From [Bacillus] selenitireducens MLS10 (GTDB taxonomy: Bacteria; Bacillota; Bacilli; Bacillales; Salisediminibacteriaceae), in assembly GCF_000093085.1 (NCBI RefSeq), contig NC_014219.1, positions 1,488,001 to 1,552,000 of the forward strand: a stretch of DNA of 64,000 bases, read 5' to 3'. Numbering within the stretch: position 1 is the stretch's first letter; each line of letters starts with the position of its first letter. The translations under genes were made by a program, and so were the position numbers. Positions 1-8,354 of this stretch are shown here, one piece after another. Below the pieces are notes generated by a model. It ran no database searches and had not been told where the DNA came from. It worked only from the letters and a program-made list of their open reading frames with translations.

Positions 1-1
1 C

Positions 2-1012
2 GTCATCAGCACGGCTTTACTGCTTTTGCCGACAATCGGTATCGGCATTGCCGTTCAGAATCCGGATACATCCTTTGCCACAATGGCGATTCTCGCTGCA
101 CTGTGCGGGATCGGAGGAGGCAATTTCTCTTCATCGATGGCCAACATCAGCCCATTCTTCCCGAAGAAAGAACAGGGAGGAGCTCTCGGCATTAACGCAG
201 GGATTGGCAACCTCGGGGTCAGTGCCGTTCAGTTTCTGACACCGGTCGTCATCGGTCTCGGTTTGATCGGTGCGATGACGGGCTCCTCCCAGACCATGTC
301 TGACGGACGGGAAGTCTGGATTCAAAATGCTGCCTTTGTCTGGGTGATTCCGATTGTGATCGTCACGGTCGCCGCTTACTTCGGGATGAACAACCTCCCA
401 GGAACGAAGCGGAGCTTCAAAGAACAGTCTGTCATTTTCAAAAACAAGCATACCTGGATCATGACCTGGCTCTACACGATGTGTTTTGGCTCCTTTATCG
501 GCTATGCCGCAGCATTTCCACTGTTGATCAATTCGCAGTTTCCGGAGCTTGGCATGAGCGGACTGGCCTTTTTGGGGCCGCTGATCGGTGCATTGATCCG
601 TCCTGTTGGGGGATGGATTTCGGATAAACTCGGCGGTGCCATCGTCACTTTTTGGGACATTGTCATTATGATCCTGGCCACTGCAGGGGTGATTTTCTTT
701 ATCCAGATCAATCATTTTCCAGGCTTTCTCGCCATGTTCCTGATTCTGTTCATGACAACCGGGATTGCCAACGGCTCTACCTTCAGAATGATTCCGGTGA
801 TCTTTCCTGCGAATGAGGCACCGGCTGTACTGGGATTTACTGCGGCGATCGCCGCCTACGGTGCATTTTTGATCCCGAACATTTTCGGCTGGTCGATTGA
901 TACGATGGGAACATCGGTTGTCGCACTGATCATCTTTATTGTGTACTATGTGATCAGTCTTTGGATTACCTGGTACTATTATGCACGTAAACATGCGGAA
1001 GTGAAGTGCTGA
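2..1012 (+). CDS. narK: NarK-family nitrate/nitrite MFS transporter, 5' truncated by window edge
   Basis: The frame is open from base 2, so the gene begins upstream of the window; the TTG at 26 lies inside a membrane segment and is not a credible start. About 336 residues remain, with eight or so hydrophobic segments. The glycine/asparagine-rich stretch GGGNFSSSMANISPFFPK followed by GINAGIGNLGVS matches the nitrate-signature region of NarK/NasA proteins, which carry nitrate in or exchange it for nitrite across the cytoplasmic membrane. A second NarK-type gene follows 29 bases downstream, so the two are probably co-transcribed. Identity as a NarK-type porter is secure; uptake versus antiport cannot be told from sequence. 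Confidence 0.85.
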   Translation, partial: VISTALLLLPTIGIGIAVQNPDTSFATMAILAALCGIGGGNFSSSMANISPFFPKKEQGGALGINAGIGNLGVSAVQFLTPVVIGLGLIGAMTGSSQTMSDGREVWIQNAAFVWVIPIVIVTVAAYFGMNNLPGTKRSFKEQSVIFKNKHTWIMTWLYTMCFGSFIGYAAAFPLLINSQFPELGMSGLAFLGPLIGALIRPVGGWISDKLGGAIVTFWDIVIMILATAGVIFFIQINHFPGFLAMFLILFMTTGIANGSTFRMIPVIFPANEAPAVLGFTAAIAAYGAFLIPNIFGWSIDTMGTSVVALIIFIVYYVISLWITWYYYARKHAEVKC

Positions 1013-1041
1013 AGACACGATTTTGGAGAGGTTGATGAATC

Positions 1042-2532
1042 ATGAGACCAAAACAGGTTATGAATGTGAAGGACCCGCAGATCCGCACGTTGCATTATAC
1101 GTGGATCGCATTCTTCATCGCTTTTTTTGCCTGGTTTAATATGGCCCCGCTGTCCGCGATGATGGCGGCGAGTGAGACGTGGCTGACGAGAGCGCATCTT
1201 GAAGCGCTGGCGATCGTCAACCTGGCCCTGACGATTCCGGCACGGGTCATCATCGGCTCCCTCCTCGACCGTTATGGACCGCGGAAGGTGTTCAGTCTGT
1301 TGTTAATTGTCATGGCTGTCCCGATTTTCATGTTTGCATTTGGGACAGGCTTTATGCAACTGATGATTGCAAGGCTCTTTATCAGCTGTATCGGAGCGAG
1401 CTTTGTCGTCGGGATCCGTATGGTCTCCGAATGGTTCCCGCCAAGGCAGGTCGGATTTGCCGAGGGGTTCTATGCCGGCTTCGGGAATTTTGGTTCGGCA
1501 GCGGGTGCCATTGTCCTTCCGTGGCTCGCCATCTATCTTTTCGGCGGTGAAGAGGGCTGGCGTTATGCGGTGGCACTGACCGGTGCCCTCAGTCTCGGTT
1601 ACGGGATCTTTTACTGGATCGTCGCCCGCGATACCCCGGAAGGACGGACCTTTGTCCCGGCGAAGAAAGCGGCGGCTATGGAAGTTTCGAGCTACCGGGA
1701 TTTGATCTGGCTGATCATCTGGACCGTTCCGCTGAATGCTGCTCTCGGCCTGTTGGCATGGCGCCTTGTAACGATGAATTTTCTGTCCCGTGAGGCCCTT
1801 CAGATCATTGCTGTGTTCCTGATTGCGGCGACCGTGTATCAGATCATCCAGATTCTCCGGGTGAATTTGCCGATTCTCAGAAAGGGTGTTCCGGAAGATG
1901 ACCGCTACAGGTTTAAGAATGTCATCGCACTGAATACCACCTATTTCGCCAATTTCGGGGCAGAGCTTGCGATTGTTTCGATGCTGCCGCTGTTTTTTCT
2001 CGAGACGTTTTCCTTAAACCCGGCGACAGCAGGCGTGATGGCAGCTTCCTTTGCTTTCGTCAATCTGTTTGCGCGCCCAGTCGGCGGCTGGCTCAGTGAC
2101 CGCATGGGGAATCGCAAACAGACGATGCTGATTTATATGCTCGGCATCAGTGCCGGGCTCGCAGGCATGGCGCTGATCGATTCCGGCTGGCCCCTAACCC
2201 TTGCAGTGGCGATGACCTTCGTGACATCACTCTTTATTCAGGGCGCGGAAGGGGCGACCTTTGCCATTATTCCGTTCGTCAAAAAACGTCTGACCGGACA
2301 GGTCTCAGGGATGGCAGGTGCATACGGGAACGTCGGCTCCGTCGTCTACCTGACGCTCTATACGTTTACCGGCCCGACCGTCTTCTTTCTCGTCCTGTCT
2401 TTGGGGGCGTTCATCAGCTTTCTCTTTTGCCTGTTTCTGTTGGATGAACCGAAGGATTCTTTCGGTGAAGAGTACGAACTGTCTTCCGTTGACCGTGAAC
2501 AGCAACGGACCCTCTTGGAAGAGAGCTCCTGA
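1042..2532 (+). CDS. narK: NarK-family nitrate/nitrite MFS transporter (second copy)
   Basis: A 496-residue polytopic membrane protein with 12 or more hydrophobic segments. It has the MFS loop DRYGPRKV after the second segment (about residue 74), a glycine-rich GFYAGFGNFGSAAGA motif near residue 140 typical of NarK, and a matching second-half loop LSDRMGNRKQ. A GGAGAGG ribosome site sits about 11 bases before the ATG. It differs clearly from the preceding NarK, so the pair resembles the NarK1/NarK2 pairs (proton symport plus nitrate/nitrite exchange) seen in other nitrate respirers. That division of labour is inferred. The acidic C-terminal tail is cytoplasmic and has no recognisable domain. 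Confidence 0.85.
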   Translation: MRPKQVMNVKDPQIRTLHYTWIAFFIAFFAWFNMAPLSAMMAASETWLTRAHLEALAIVNLALTIPARVIIGSLLDRYGPRKVFSLLLIVMAVPIFMFAFGTGFMQLMIARLFISCIGASFVVGIRMVSEWFPPRQVGFAEGFYAGFGNFGSAAGAIVLPWLAIYLFGGEEGWRYAVALTGALSLGYGIFYWIVARDTPEGRTFVPAKKAAAMEVSSYRDLIWLIIWTVPLNAALGLLAWRLVTMNFLSREALQIIAVFLIAATVYQIIQILRVNLPILRKGVPEDDRYRFKNVIALNTTYFANFGAELAIVSMLPLFFLETFSLNPATAGVMAASFAFVNLFARPVGGWLSDRMGNRKQTMLIYMLGISAGLAGMALIDSGWPLTLAVAMTFVTSLFIQGAEGATFAIIPFVKKRLTGQVSGMAGAYGNVGSVVYLTLYTFTGPTVFFLVLSLGAFISFLFCLFLLDEPKDSFGEEYELSSVDREQQRTLLEESS

Positions 2533-2576
2533 TTTGATATCCTGAAGCAAGATGTCAGTGTGTTGGGAGTGACAGC

Positions 2577-2957
2577 ATGACGAAGAAGAAAAAGGCAAAT
2601 CACAGTCAGCCAAAGCGGCACCGATATCAACGGAAGCATCGGCTGAAAAATGTCTGGAAAATCGAATCCAGTCTCGAAACGGTGAACAACCGGGTGCGGT
2701 TCTATGCGAAATACTATGGTGTACATCACGGCATTGCCGCACGCGAACTCGAAATGCTCGGTTATACGATTCGTGACAATGGGTGGCACAGCATGGAACA
2801 GCGAGACAAACAGCAGCAACGTCGACAACAGCAAAAACGGCTCCGTGAAGAAGAGAAAGAGCCTGTCAGTGATTGGGACGGGCGGTTTTCCTTCATAGCG
2901 GGCTATACATCCGGCGGCGTTCCATACGGCACAGAGAAGGACCTGGATGACAGCTGA
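2577..2957 (+). CDS. small basic hypothetical protein
   Basis: A 126-residue protein I do not recognise. The first 30 residues are strongly basic (runs of Lys and Arg with His). A predicted helical middle follows (KIESSLETVNNRVRFYAKYYG), then a Gln/Arg-rich helix (about residues 76-95) and a short hydrophobic-aromatic C-terminus. There is no signal peptide or membrane segment. It starts 44 bases after the second narK on the same strand and may be the last gene of that unit. The basic N-terminus would suit nucleic-acid or membrane-surface binding, but nothing identifies a function. Confidence 0.6.
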   Translation: MTKKKKANHSQPKRHRYQRKHRLKNVWKIESSLETVNNRVRFYAKYYGVHHGIAARELEMLGYTIRDNGWHSMEQRDKQQQRRQQQKRLREEEKEPVSDWDGRFSFIAGYTSGGVPYGTEKDLDDS

Positions 2958-3032
2958 TGGCTGCATGCAGGTCCTTCTGATCCTATATTCATACACAATG
3001 CACTAAACAGATAGGGTAAATCGGAAACAGGG

Positions 3033-3061
3033 TTGACTTCATTTTCGGAGTCAGCTATACT
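3033..3061 (+). promoter_or_regulatory. sigma-A promoter of the ABC importer operon
   Basis: TTGACT at 3033-3038 and TATACT at 3056-3061 are separated by exactly 17 bases, a near-consensus vegetative promoter. It lies 56 bases upstream of the ATPase start. The AT-rich stretch between promoter and ribosome site (3066-3105) could hold an operator, but no clear palindrome is visible. Confidence 0.75.
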
Positions 3062-3116
3062 TCAGTCTATTTAACCAAGTAAGTTTATATGATTAATATA
3101 CATAGGAGGGTGTCCG

Positions 3117-3962
3117 ATGGAAGATGTGGTGATTAAAGGATTGGAGAAAACCTTTCCGGGAGCGGAAGGACGAGAGGGGAACACCGTGTTTCGCGATGTC
3201 AGTCTGCATGTGAAAAAAGGGGAGTTTGTGTCGCTTCTCGGCCCTTCCGGATGCGGGAAATCGACACTGTTAAATATCGTCGCAGGACTCGATCAGCCTT
3301 CGGCAGGAGAGGTGGTGGCAGGTCACCGGAATATCTCCGGCCCGGGTTCCGACCGCGGGGTCGTGTTTCAGGAAGCGGCCCTGATGCCCTGGCTGAACGT
3401 GAAGGATAACGTCATGTTTGGCCTGAGAAAACGATATACCAAACAAGATGCCTCCGAGAGAGCCGAAAGTTACCTGAAGATGGTTCATCTGACAAGGTTT
3501 AAAGAATCTTATCCGCATGAACTCTCCGGAGGCATGAAACAGCGGGTTGCCATCGCCCGGGCCCTGGCGATGAATCCGCACATCCTGCTCATGGATGAAC
3601 CGTTTGGCGCTTTGGATGAACAGACGCGCATGATGCTGCATAAAGAAATTGATGCGATCTGGCGGGAGACGAAGAAGACGATTCTGTTTGTGACACATAA
3701 CATCAGAGAAGCGATTCTGCTGTCTGACCGGATCGTGCTGATGGGGACAAGGCCAGGCGGCATCCGCCATATCTTTGATGTTCCTCTGGAACGGCCGAGA
3801 TCCCTCTCGTCGCCGGAACTTGTGGCACTCGAAGAAGAAATTATGGGCATGTTGGAGAAAGAAATAGACAAAGTGATGAAAGAGGAGATGGGTGATGACT
3901 ACAACGCTGAGGAGAATCGTGTTCTTTCTGGGGATGATCGTTATATGGGAGGCGGTATATAG
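3117..3962 (+). CDS. ABC transporter ATP-binding protein, nitrate/sulfonate/taurine type
   Basis: A 281-residue ATPase that would energise uptake by the permease and binding protein encoded next. Walker A is GPSGCGKST (residues 42-50), the signature is LSGGMKQ (136-142), Walker B ILLMDEP (156-162), and the H-loop histidine is in FVTHN (His194). The MPWLNV stretch after the Q-loop is characteristic of the NrtD/SsuB/TauB branch. AGGAGGG lies just before the ATG. Its 3' end overlaps the permease gene by about 68 bases, implying translational coupling. Sequence alone does not separate nitrate from sulfonate or taurine import; the position next to narK genes favours nitrate or nitrite. Confidence 0.85.
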   Translation: MEDVVIKGLEKTFPGAEGREGNTVFRDVSLHVKKGEFVSLLGPSGCGKSTLLNIVAGLDQPSAGEVVAGHRNISGPGSDRGVVFQEAALMPWLNVKDNVMFGLRKRYTKQDASERAESYLKMVHLTRFKESYPHELSGGMKQRVAIARALAMNPHILLMDEPFGALDEQTRMMLHKEIDAIWRETKKTILFVTHNIREAILLSDRIVLMGTRPGGIRHIFDVPLERPRSLSSPELVALEEEIMGMLEKEIDKVMKEEMGDDYNAEENRVLSGDDRYMGGGI

Positions 3963-4662
3963 GGTTTATGCCCAACAGACACAGATGTTTCCGTCCCCGT
4001 TCGGATCCCTCGAACAACTGTATATCGGACTGTTTGAAACGGGGATTCTGACACAGGCACTTACAGAAAGCCTGCAGAGGATCGTCATTGGATTTACGCT
4101 GGCTCTCCTGATCGGCGGACTGCTTGGCATTCTGATCGGTGTTTCAAAAATTGCCGATGAAACCCTGGGCTCGCTCGTCATTGCCCTGCAGTCGGTTCCG
4201 AGTATCGTCTGGCTCCCCCTTGCCCTCGTCATGTTTCAGGGCGGGGAGGGCGCGATCTATTTTGTTGTCATCCTTGGTGGAACCTGGGCGATGACGATGA
4301 ATATGCGAATGGGGATCAAAAATGTGTCTCCGATTTTGATCAGAGCAGCAAAGACGATGGGATACAGTCAGACTGAAATTGTCTGGAAGGTGATGCTGCC
4401 GGCGTCGGTTCCGTCGATCCTGACTGGCGCCAGACTTGCCTGGGCCTTTGGCTGGCGGGCTCTGATGGCCGCAGAACTGATTGGCCGCGGTGGCCTTGGC
4501 CGAACGCTGATGGATGCACGGGATTTCTTCAACATGGAGCTCGTTGTGGCGATTATGATCATCATTTCGACCATCGGCCTCATTGTCGAATATCTGATCT
4601 TTTCAAAGATCGAGAAGAATGTGATGTCACGCTGGGGTTATCACCGGCTTCAACATAAATAA
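3895..4662 (+). CDS. ABC transporter permease, nitrate/sulfonate/taurine type
   Basis: A membrane permease of about 255 residues with six hydrophobic segments and the BPD-type loop in KTMGYSQTEIVWKVMLPAS (the EAA-like motif that contacts the ATPase), close to residue 165. The start is placed at the ATG at 3895, with AGAGGAG eight bases upstream; a GTG three bases earlier is the alternative. The start lies inside the ATPase gene, so expression of the two is coupled. Partners are the ATPase upstream and the lipoprotein downstream. The substrate is as uncertain as for the ATPase. Confidence 0.85.
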   Translation: MTTTLRRIVFFLGMIVIWEAVYRVYAQQTQMFPSPFGSLEQLYIGLFETGILTQALTESLQRIVIGFTLALLIGGLLGILIGVSKIADETLGSLVIALQSVPSIVWLPLALVMFQGGEGAIYFVVILGGTWAMTMNMRMGIKNVSPILIRAAKTMGYSQTEIVWKVMLPASVPSILTGARLAWAFGWRALMAAELIGRGGLGRTLMDARDFFNMELVVAIMIIISTIGLIVEYLIFSKIEKNVMSRWGYHRLQHK

Positions 4663-4684
4663 AACGACTGAGGAGGAACACACA

Positions 4685-5698
4685 ATGACAAACAAATTGG
4701 CCTGGATTGCCGGCAGTGGACTGCTCGTACTGGCAGCGTGCGGGAATCAGGAAGAAACGTCAACGGAGGCTTCGGATCAGGCAGTGGACAGTGAAGAAAT
4801 CAACATCGGGTATTTTCCGAATTTGGATCACGCGGCAGGTATTATCGGGAAAGAGAAAGGGTATTTTGCCGATGAAATGGGCGATGACATCGCGTTTCAG
4901 CATTTCCCGAACGGGAATGAATTCATCGATGCTTTGGATACGGGGATCATTGATCTCGGCTACGTGGGACCCGGTCCAGCGATCAATTATTACCTCTCAG
5001 GCGGTGACGTGGTTGTCATCGGTGCTGCAGCAAACGGTGCGACGCTGATTGTGTCAAGAGAAGGTACGGACATTCATGAAGTCGAGGATTTCGCCGGTCA
5101 TTCCTTCTCGACACCCGGGAACGGATGCACACACAACGTTCAGCTCGAGATGATGCTGTTGGACAAGGGATTGAAAACGAACCGCAGAGGCGGAGAAGTG
5201 GAGCATCAGTCGAGAGTCAACCCGGCAAGCATGGTTGCGATGTTTGAACAGGGTCAGCTTGACGGTGCTGCAGCCCCGGAACCGTGGGGTACGCTGCTCG
5301 TTGAAGAACACAATGCCAATGTTGTGACGGAATGGGACGAGGTGTTTCTGGGTGAAGAGCTCGCCAGTGTGGTGCTGGTAACGAGCAGTTCTTTTCTGGA
5401 AGAACATCCGGACAAAGTGGAAGAGGCGTTAAAGGCTCATCAGAAGTCCGTTGCCTTTGCTCAAGAGAACGAAGAGGAAACCCTTTCAGCGGTAAACGAT
5501 CTCATCTACAGCTTGACCCAGACCCGACTGCCTGAAGAGGTGCTTACGAAGGCTTGGCAGCGTATGGAAGTGACGACACAAACCCATGCGGATGCCCTCC
5601 AAGCATGGGCCGATGCCTCGTATGAGCTCGCATTTATGGATATTGAACCGGATCTCGACGGATTCGTGGACACATCCATCCTCGATCAGCTCAACTGA
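4685..5698 (+). CDS. ABC transporter substrate-binding lipoprotein (SsuA/NrtA/TauA-like)
   Basis: A 337-residue lipoprotein. A short basic N-terminus and hydrophobic stretch end in the lipobox LAAC (Cys19), so it would be lipid-anchored outside the membrane. The mature part begins with INIGYFPNLDHAAGIIGKEK, the typical first strand and helix of periplasmic-binding-protein fold II in the SsuA/THI5 group. AAAPEPWGTLL later is the usual signature of this family. It lies 22 bases after the permease gene with a good AGGAGG site. Nitrate, nitrite, sulfonate or taurine are all possible ligands; neighbouring narK genes favour an N-oxyanion, by inference only. Confidence 0.82.
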   Translation: MTNKLAWIAGSGLLVLAACGNQEETSTEASDQAVDSEEINIGYFPNLDHAAGIIGKEKGYFADEMGDDIAFQHFPNGNEFIDALDTGIIDLGYVGPGPAINYYLSGGDVVVIGAAANGATLIVSREGTDIHEVEDFAGHSFSTPGNGCTHNVQLEMMLLDKGLKTNRRGGEVEHQSRVNPASMVAMFEQGQLDGAAAPEPWGTLLVEEHNANVVTEWDEVFLGEELASVVLVTSSSFLEEHPDKVEEALKAHQKSVAFAQENEEETLSAVNDLIYSLTQTRLPEEVLTKAWQRMEVTTQTHADALQAWADASYELAFMDIEPDLDGFVDTSILDQLN

Positions 5699-5737
5699 AC
5701 GGATCAATTAAAGAGAATCTGATGACGGTATACAATA

Positions 5738-5783
5738 ACCGCCACTGTCGTTTCCCACAGGGAAACGGGTGGCGGTTTTTTTA
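5738..5783. terminator. bidirectional terminator between importer operon and Crp/Fnr gene
   Basis: A long hairpin: ACCGCCAC pairs with the downstream GTGGCGGT, and inside it CGTTTCC pairs with GGAAACG. A run of T follows on the plus strand and A-rich sequence precedes it. It serves the importer operon on the plus strand and probably the convergent regulator gene, whose stop codon overlaps the T-run. Confidence 0.85.
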
Positions 5784-6485
5784 TTGCGTGCTGTATTCAT
5801 TCAGCTGATCAGGATTGTGGATCGTAAGCGTATCCCGGGTTCGGGTGATCACACCTTGCCTGGAAAGCTCTTTCATCATGCGCGATACGCTTTCCCGGGT
5901 CGCACCGAAGAAGTTTCCGATCTCCTCGTGCGTAAGCCGGAGCGGGATGACGATCTCACCGTTATCCTGAATCTTCCCGTAATCGCCTGCGAGACGGAGA
6001 AGGGTGGTGGACAAGGCACTCAGTTTTCCGTATAGGGCGACATCCCTTAGCGTTGTTTGAGCGATCCGGAGCCGGTCGCACATCAACTGAAAGAGAGAGA
6101 TGGTGAGCTCAGGGTGTGACATCAGATACGCTTCGAGGTGATCACTTCGAATGTAGGATACTGCACCGCTCTCAAGAATTACCGCATTGGCAGGATACGT
6201 CATGTCCGGCTTACTGAAGAGCGCGACTTCAGCAAAGACCTCGCCCTTCGACCGGATATCAAGGAGAATCTCTTTACCGGTGGCGCTGCTTTTGGTCAGC
6301 TTCACCTTTCCTGAATTAATGAAATAGACCGCTTCGGCGGGCTGGGTATCCCTGAACAGTGTTTCGCCGGTTGTGACGGTTTTTGTTTTGACAAGGGTGG
6401 CAATTTCACTCTGAACCTGATCCGGAAGGATGGAAAAGGCCGGAATCCGGTTAATAAAGGCCGCTTTTTCTGGCAATGGAGACAC
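5781..6485 (-). CDS. Crp/Fnr-family transcriptional regulator
   Basis: A 234-residue regulator: N-terminal cyclic-nucleotide-type sensor fold (about residues 15-125), dimer helix, then a C-terminal winged helix-turn-helix with recognition helix GATRESVSRMM (R197, E198, S201, R202). Arg-Glu and Arg are the residues Crp uses to read TGTGA half-sites; Ser201 corresponds to the Fnr serine. The only cysteine is Cys136, so there is no Fnr-type iron-sulfur cluster. It is divergent from the first nrf unit, and TGTGA-N6-TCACA-like sites lie before nrf and ccm, so it is the obvious candidate regulator. The start is GTG at 6485; no ATG is available nearby. Its effector is unknown (nitric oxide, nitrite and redox are possible). 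Confidence 0.85.
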   Translation of the reverse strand: MSPLPEKAAFINRIPAFSILPDQVQSEIATLVKTKTVTTGETLFRDTQPAEAVYFINSGKVKLTKSSATGKEILLDIRSKGEVFAEVALFSKPDMTYPANAVILESGAVSYIRSDHLEAYLMSHPELTISLFQLMCDRLRIAQTTLRDVALYGKLSALSTTLLRLAGDYGKIQDNGEIVIPLRLTHEEIGNFFGATRESVSRMMKELSRQGVITRTRDTLTIHNPDQLNEYSTQ

Positions 6486-6534
6486 CGACTTTCGATATTT
6501 TTATAAGAAAAAACTTAATTTATGTGGATTTTTG

Positions 6535-6600
6535 TTCACGAAATGGACATTTATGGTGTGACGTGCATCATGTTTATTATAGCATTCAGGGTTATACAAT
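6535..6600 (+). promoter_or_regulatory. regulated promoter of nrf copy 1 (Crp/Fnr site, second palindrome, -10)
   Basis: The block contains TTCACG (6535-6540), the palindrome AAATGGACATTT (6541-6552), a Crp/Fnr-type site TGTGACGTGCATCATG (6557-6572; second half-site imperfect) and a -10 element TACAAT (6595-6600). The centre of the TGTGA site lies 30.5 bases before the -10, which puts it near -41.5 of the expected start: the class II activator position. The same layout recurs before nrfH and the ccm operon. There is no good -35, as expected for an activator-dependent promoter. Confidence 0.75.
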
Positions 6601-6649
6601 TAAAGTGCAGAAGTATCGATTATTTTATTAAGGAAAGGAGGTGACGGAT

Positions 6650-6816
6650 TTGAGCATGAGAGCAGACCGGATTCACTGTCACGGCAGCGCTATTTCAACT
6701 GTTGAATATTTAGGCCGGATTGCAAAAAGACATTTGGTGTGCAAGAGAGGTGTGCCTTAGCTCATCGCAATGGTCAAATCGCACGGGTCAGCGAAGACGG
6801 CAAAGCCCTGATGTGA
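6650..6816 (+). pseudogene. nrfH: decayed nrfH remnant upstream of the first nrfA
   Basis: A strong AGGAGGTGA site precedes a TTG start at 6650 that opens a 36-codon frame ending at TAG 6758-6760. Its product contains IHCHGSAISTVEY and CKRGVP, which line up with ISCHEAGLSNVEY and CHRGVP of the intact NrfH encoded at 8727. The heme-binding CxxCH motifs are destroyed (the first Cys has become Arg; the last motif reads LVCK). After a frame change the similarity continues (HRNG against PHGNG) to a TGA at 6814. The N-terminal membrane anchor and first two heme motifs are missing. It sits exactly where nrfH sits in copy 2, between matching promoter and nrfA start. A short translated leader is the alternative. 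Confidence 0.7.
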
Positions 6817-6855
6817 AAAATCGATCAAAATAAGGGTGAGAAAGGGTGAAGATAC

Positions 6856-8307
6856 ATGAAACAGGTACGATCAAGCCGTTATCTCTTCATTTTGATGATA
6901 CTCTTTTCTATAGGTCTCGCGGCTTGCAGTGGAGATGAAGAGAATGAGCCGGAAACGACGGATACGACAAGTATTTCTCCGGATAAAATCGTCAACACCG
7001 CTTTTCAGGATAAACATCCTGTGCAGTATGAAAGTTATTTAAAGAATGCAGAACAGTCGGGTCCCCTTCAATCGAAGTTTGCGACAGACATCGAGCCGAA
7101 TTTGCCGATGCTCTTTCACAATTACGGATTTATGCTTGAGTACAACAAGCCACGGGGGCATGGATATGCGGTGGAGGACGTCATCAACATAGCGAGAATC
7201 AATGACAATTCCATCGGCTCTTGCATGACGTGTAAATCCACGGCTGTCCCTGCGTTAATCGATGAGATGGGTGATGACTACTGGAGTGCAAACTTCAGAG
7301 ACGAAATCGTCCCAAGAACCCTTGAGTTGGGGGCAGGCGGAGAGTCTGAACACCTCGGTGAATTCGGTCACATGTCTGTCGGCTGTTCGGACTGTCACGA
7401 TCCTGCGACAATGGAGCTGCGGATTAGCCGGCCTTCATTCACGAACGCCATGGACAGACGGGGCATTGATGTCACGGAAGCCTCACACAATGACATGAGG
7501 AGCTACGTTTGTGCACAATGTCACGTGGAGTATTATTTTGAACCGGAAAATCAGAAGGTGACACATCCATGGGACAACGGCCTGAAGCCGGAAGATATGT
7601 TCGAATACAAAGAGAACCAGGCGAAGGACCAGGGGTTTGATTATGACTGGGTGCACTCCATTTCCGGAGCTCCGATGCTGAAGGCACAGCATCCGGAATT
7701 TGAAATTTGGAGTTACGGACCTCACGGCGAAGCCGGTGTTGCCTGTGCCGATTGTCACATGCCGGATGAGCCTGTGGACGGTGGAGGGACCTCGCCATCG
7801 CACCACTGGACGTCTCCGATGGACAACATTGAGAGTGCGTGTCTCAGCTGTCATTCTGAAACGACAGAAGAACAGATGCGGGCCCAAGTGGATGCCATCC
7901 AGGAACGCCATATTGATATGATGCATGAAACACAATGGTTCTCTGTTCGCGCTCACTATTACGTCAATCGGATGATCACTGCCGGTGCGGATGAAGAAAA
8001 GATTGAAGAAGCCCGGTATGAGATTCGAAAAGGGCAGTGGTTCTGGGATATTATCGCAGCGGAAAACTCTGACGGGTTTCATAATCCACAGGGCGGTGCC
8101 GATGCAATGAGGACCTCTGTAGAAGCATCGGTCAGAGCCATTCGCATTGCTGAGGCGGAGCTTACCGGCTTGGGAGAAGACCTCAATGAACTCGAGCGTC
8201 AGATCGAAGAAACAATGGAAAATGTCTACAACGAGGGAGATCCTCATGAGAAGCATACTCACGCTGTCAATGAGTATTTCCCGAACGTACTGGAACTCGA
8301 TTATTAA
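6856..8307 (+). CDS. nrfA: ammonia-forming cytochrome c nitrite reductase NrfA, lipoprotein (copy 1)
   Basis: A 483-residue pentaheme enzyme that reduces nitrite to ammonium with six electrons on the outer face of the membrane. The lipobox LAAC (Cys24) shows lipid anchoring, the Gram-positive solution for a periplasmic enzyme. Heme 1, the catalytic heme, has the lysine-ligated motif CMTCK (123-127). Four CxxCH motifs follow at 177, 219, 297 and 329. Arg114 (NIAR), the VEYYF tyrosines after heme 3 and KAQH (276-279: calcium-ligand Lys and Gln, active-site His) match known NrfA active sites. It lacks an intact nrfH directly upstream, so its electron donor may be the NrfH of copy 2. The start and its GAGAAAGGGTGA site are almost identical to copy 2. 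Confidence 0.95.
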   Translation: MKQVRSSRYLFILMILFSIGLAACSGDEENEPETTDTTSISPDKIVNTAFQDKHPVQYESYLKNAEQSGPLQSKFATDIEPNLPMLFHNYGFMLEYNKPRGHGYAVEDVINIARINDNSIGSCMTCKSTAVPALIDEMGDDYWSANFRDEIVPRTLELGAGGESEHLGEFGHMSVGCSDCHDPATMELRISRPSFTNAMDRRGIDVTEASHNDMRSYVCAQCHVEYYFEPENQKVTHPWDNGLKPEDMFEYKENQAKDQGFDYDWVHSISGAPMLKAQHPEFEIWSYGPHGEAGVACADCHMPDEPVDGGGTSPSHHWTSPMDNIESACLSCHSETTEEQMRAQVDAIQERHIDMMHETQWFSVRAHYYVNRMITAGADEEKIEEARYEIRKGQWFWDIIAAENSDGFHNPQGGADAMRTSVEASVRAIRIAEAELTGLGEDLNELERQIEETMENVYNEGDPHEKHTHAVNEYFPNVLELDY

Positions 8308-8322
8308 ACAAGACAAGGACAT

Positions 8323-8354
8323 GGACCTGAGCACCGATGACGGTGAACAGGTCC
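8323..8354 (+). terminator. hairpin after nrfA copy 1
   Basis: GGACCTG (8323-8329) pairs with CAGGTCC (8348-8354), with an inner ACCG/CGGT pairing. There is no T-run, so it may stabilise or process the transcript 3' end instead of terminating it. A matching hairpin follows nrfA copy 2. Confidence 0.45.

Noticed and set aside
131-1018. Long minus-strand open frame opposite narK
   Set aside because: It is the shadow of the NarK frame: rich in His, Asp and Arg with no hydrophobic pattern or motif, and no ribosome site.
7483-8334. Minus-strand open frame of 283 codons opposite nrfA copy 1
   Set aside because: The plus strand encodes all five heme motifs of NrfA, and the antisense product shows no family signature. 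A similar shadow lies opposite copy 2.
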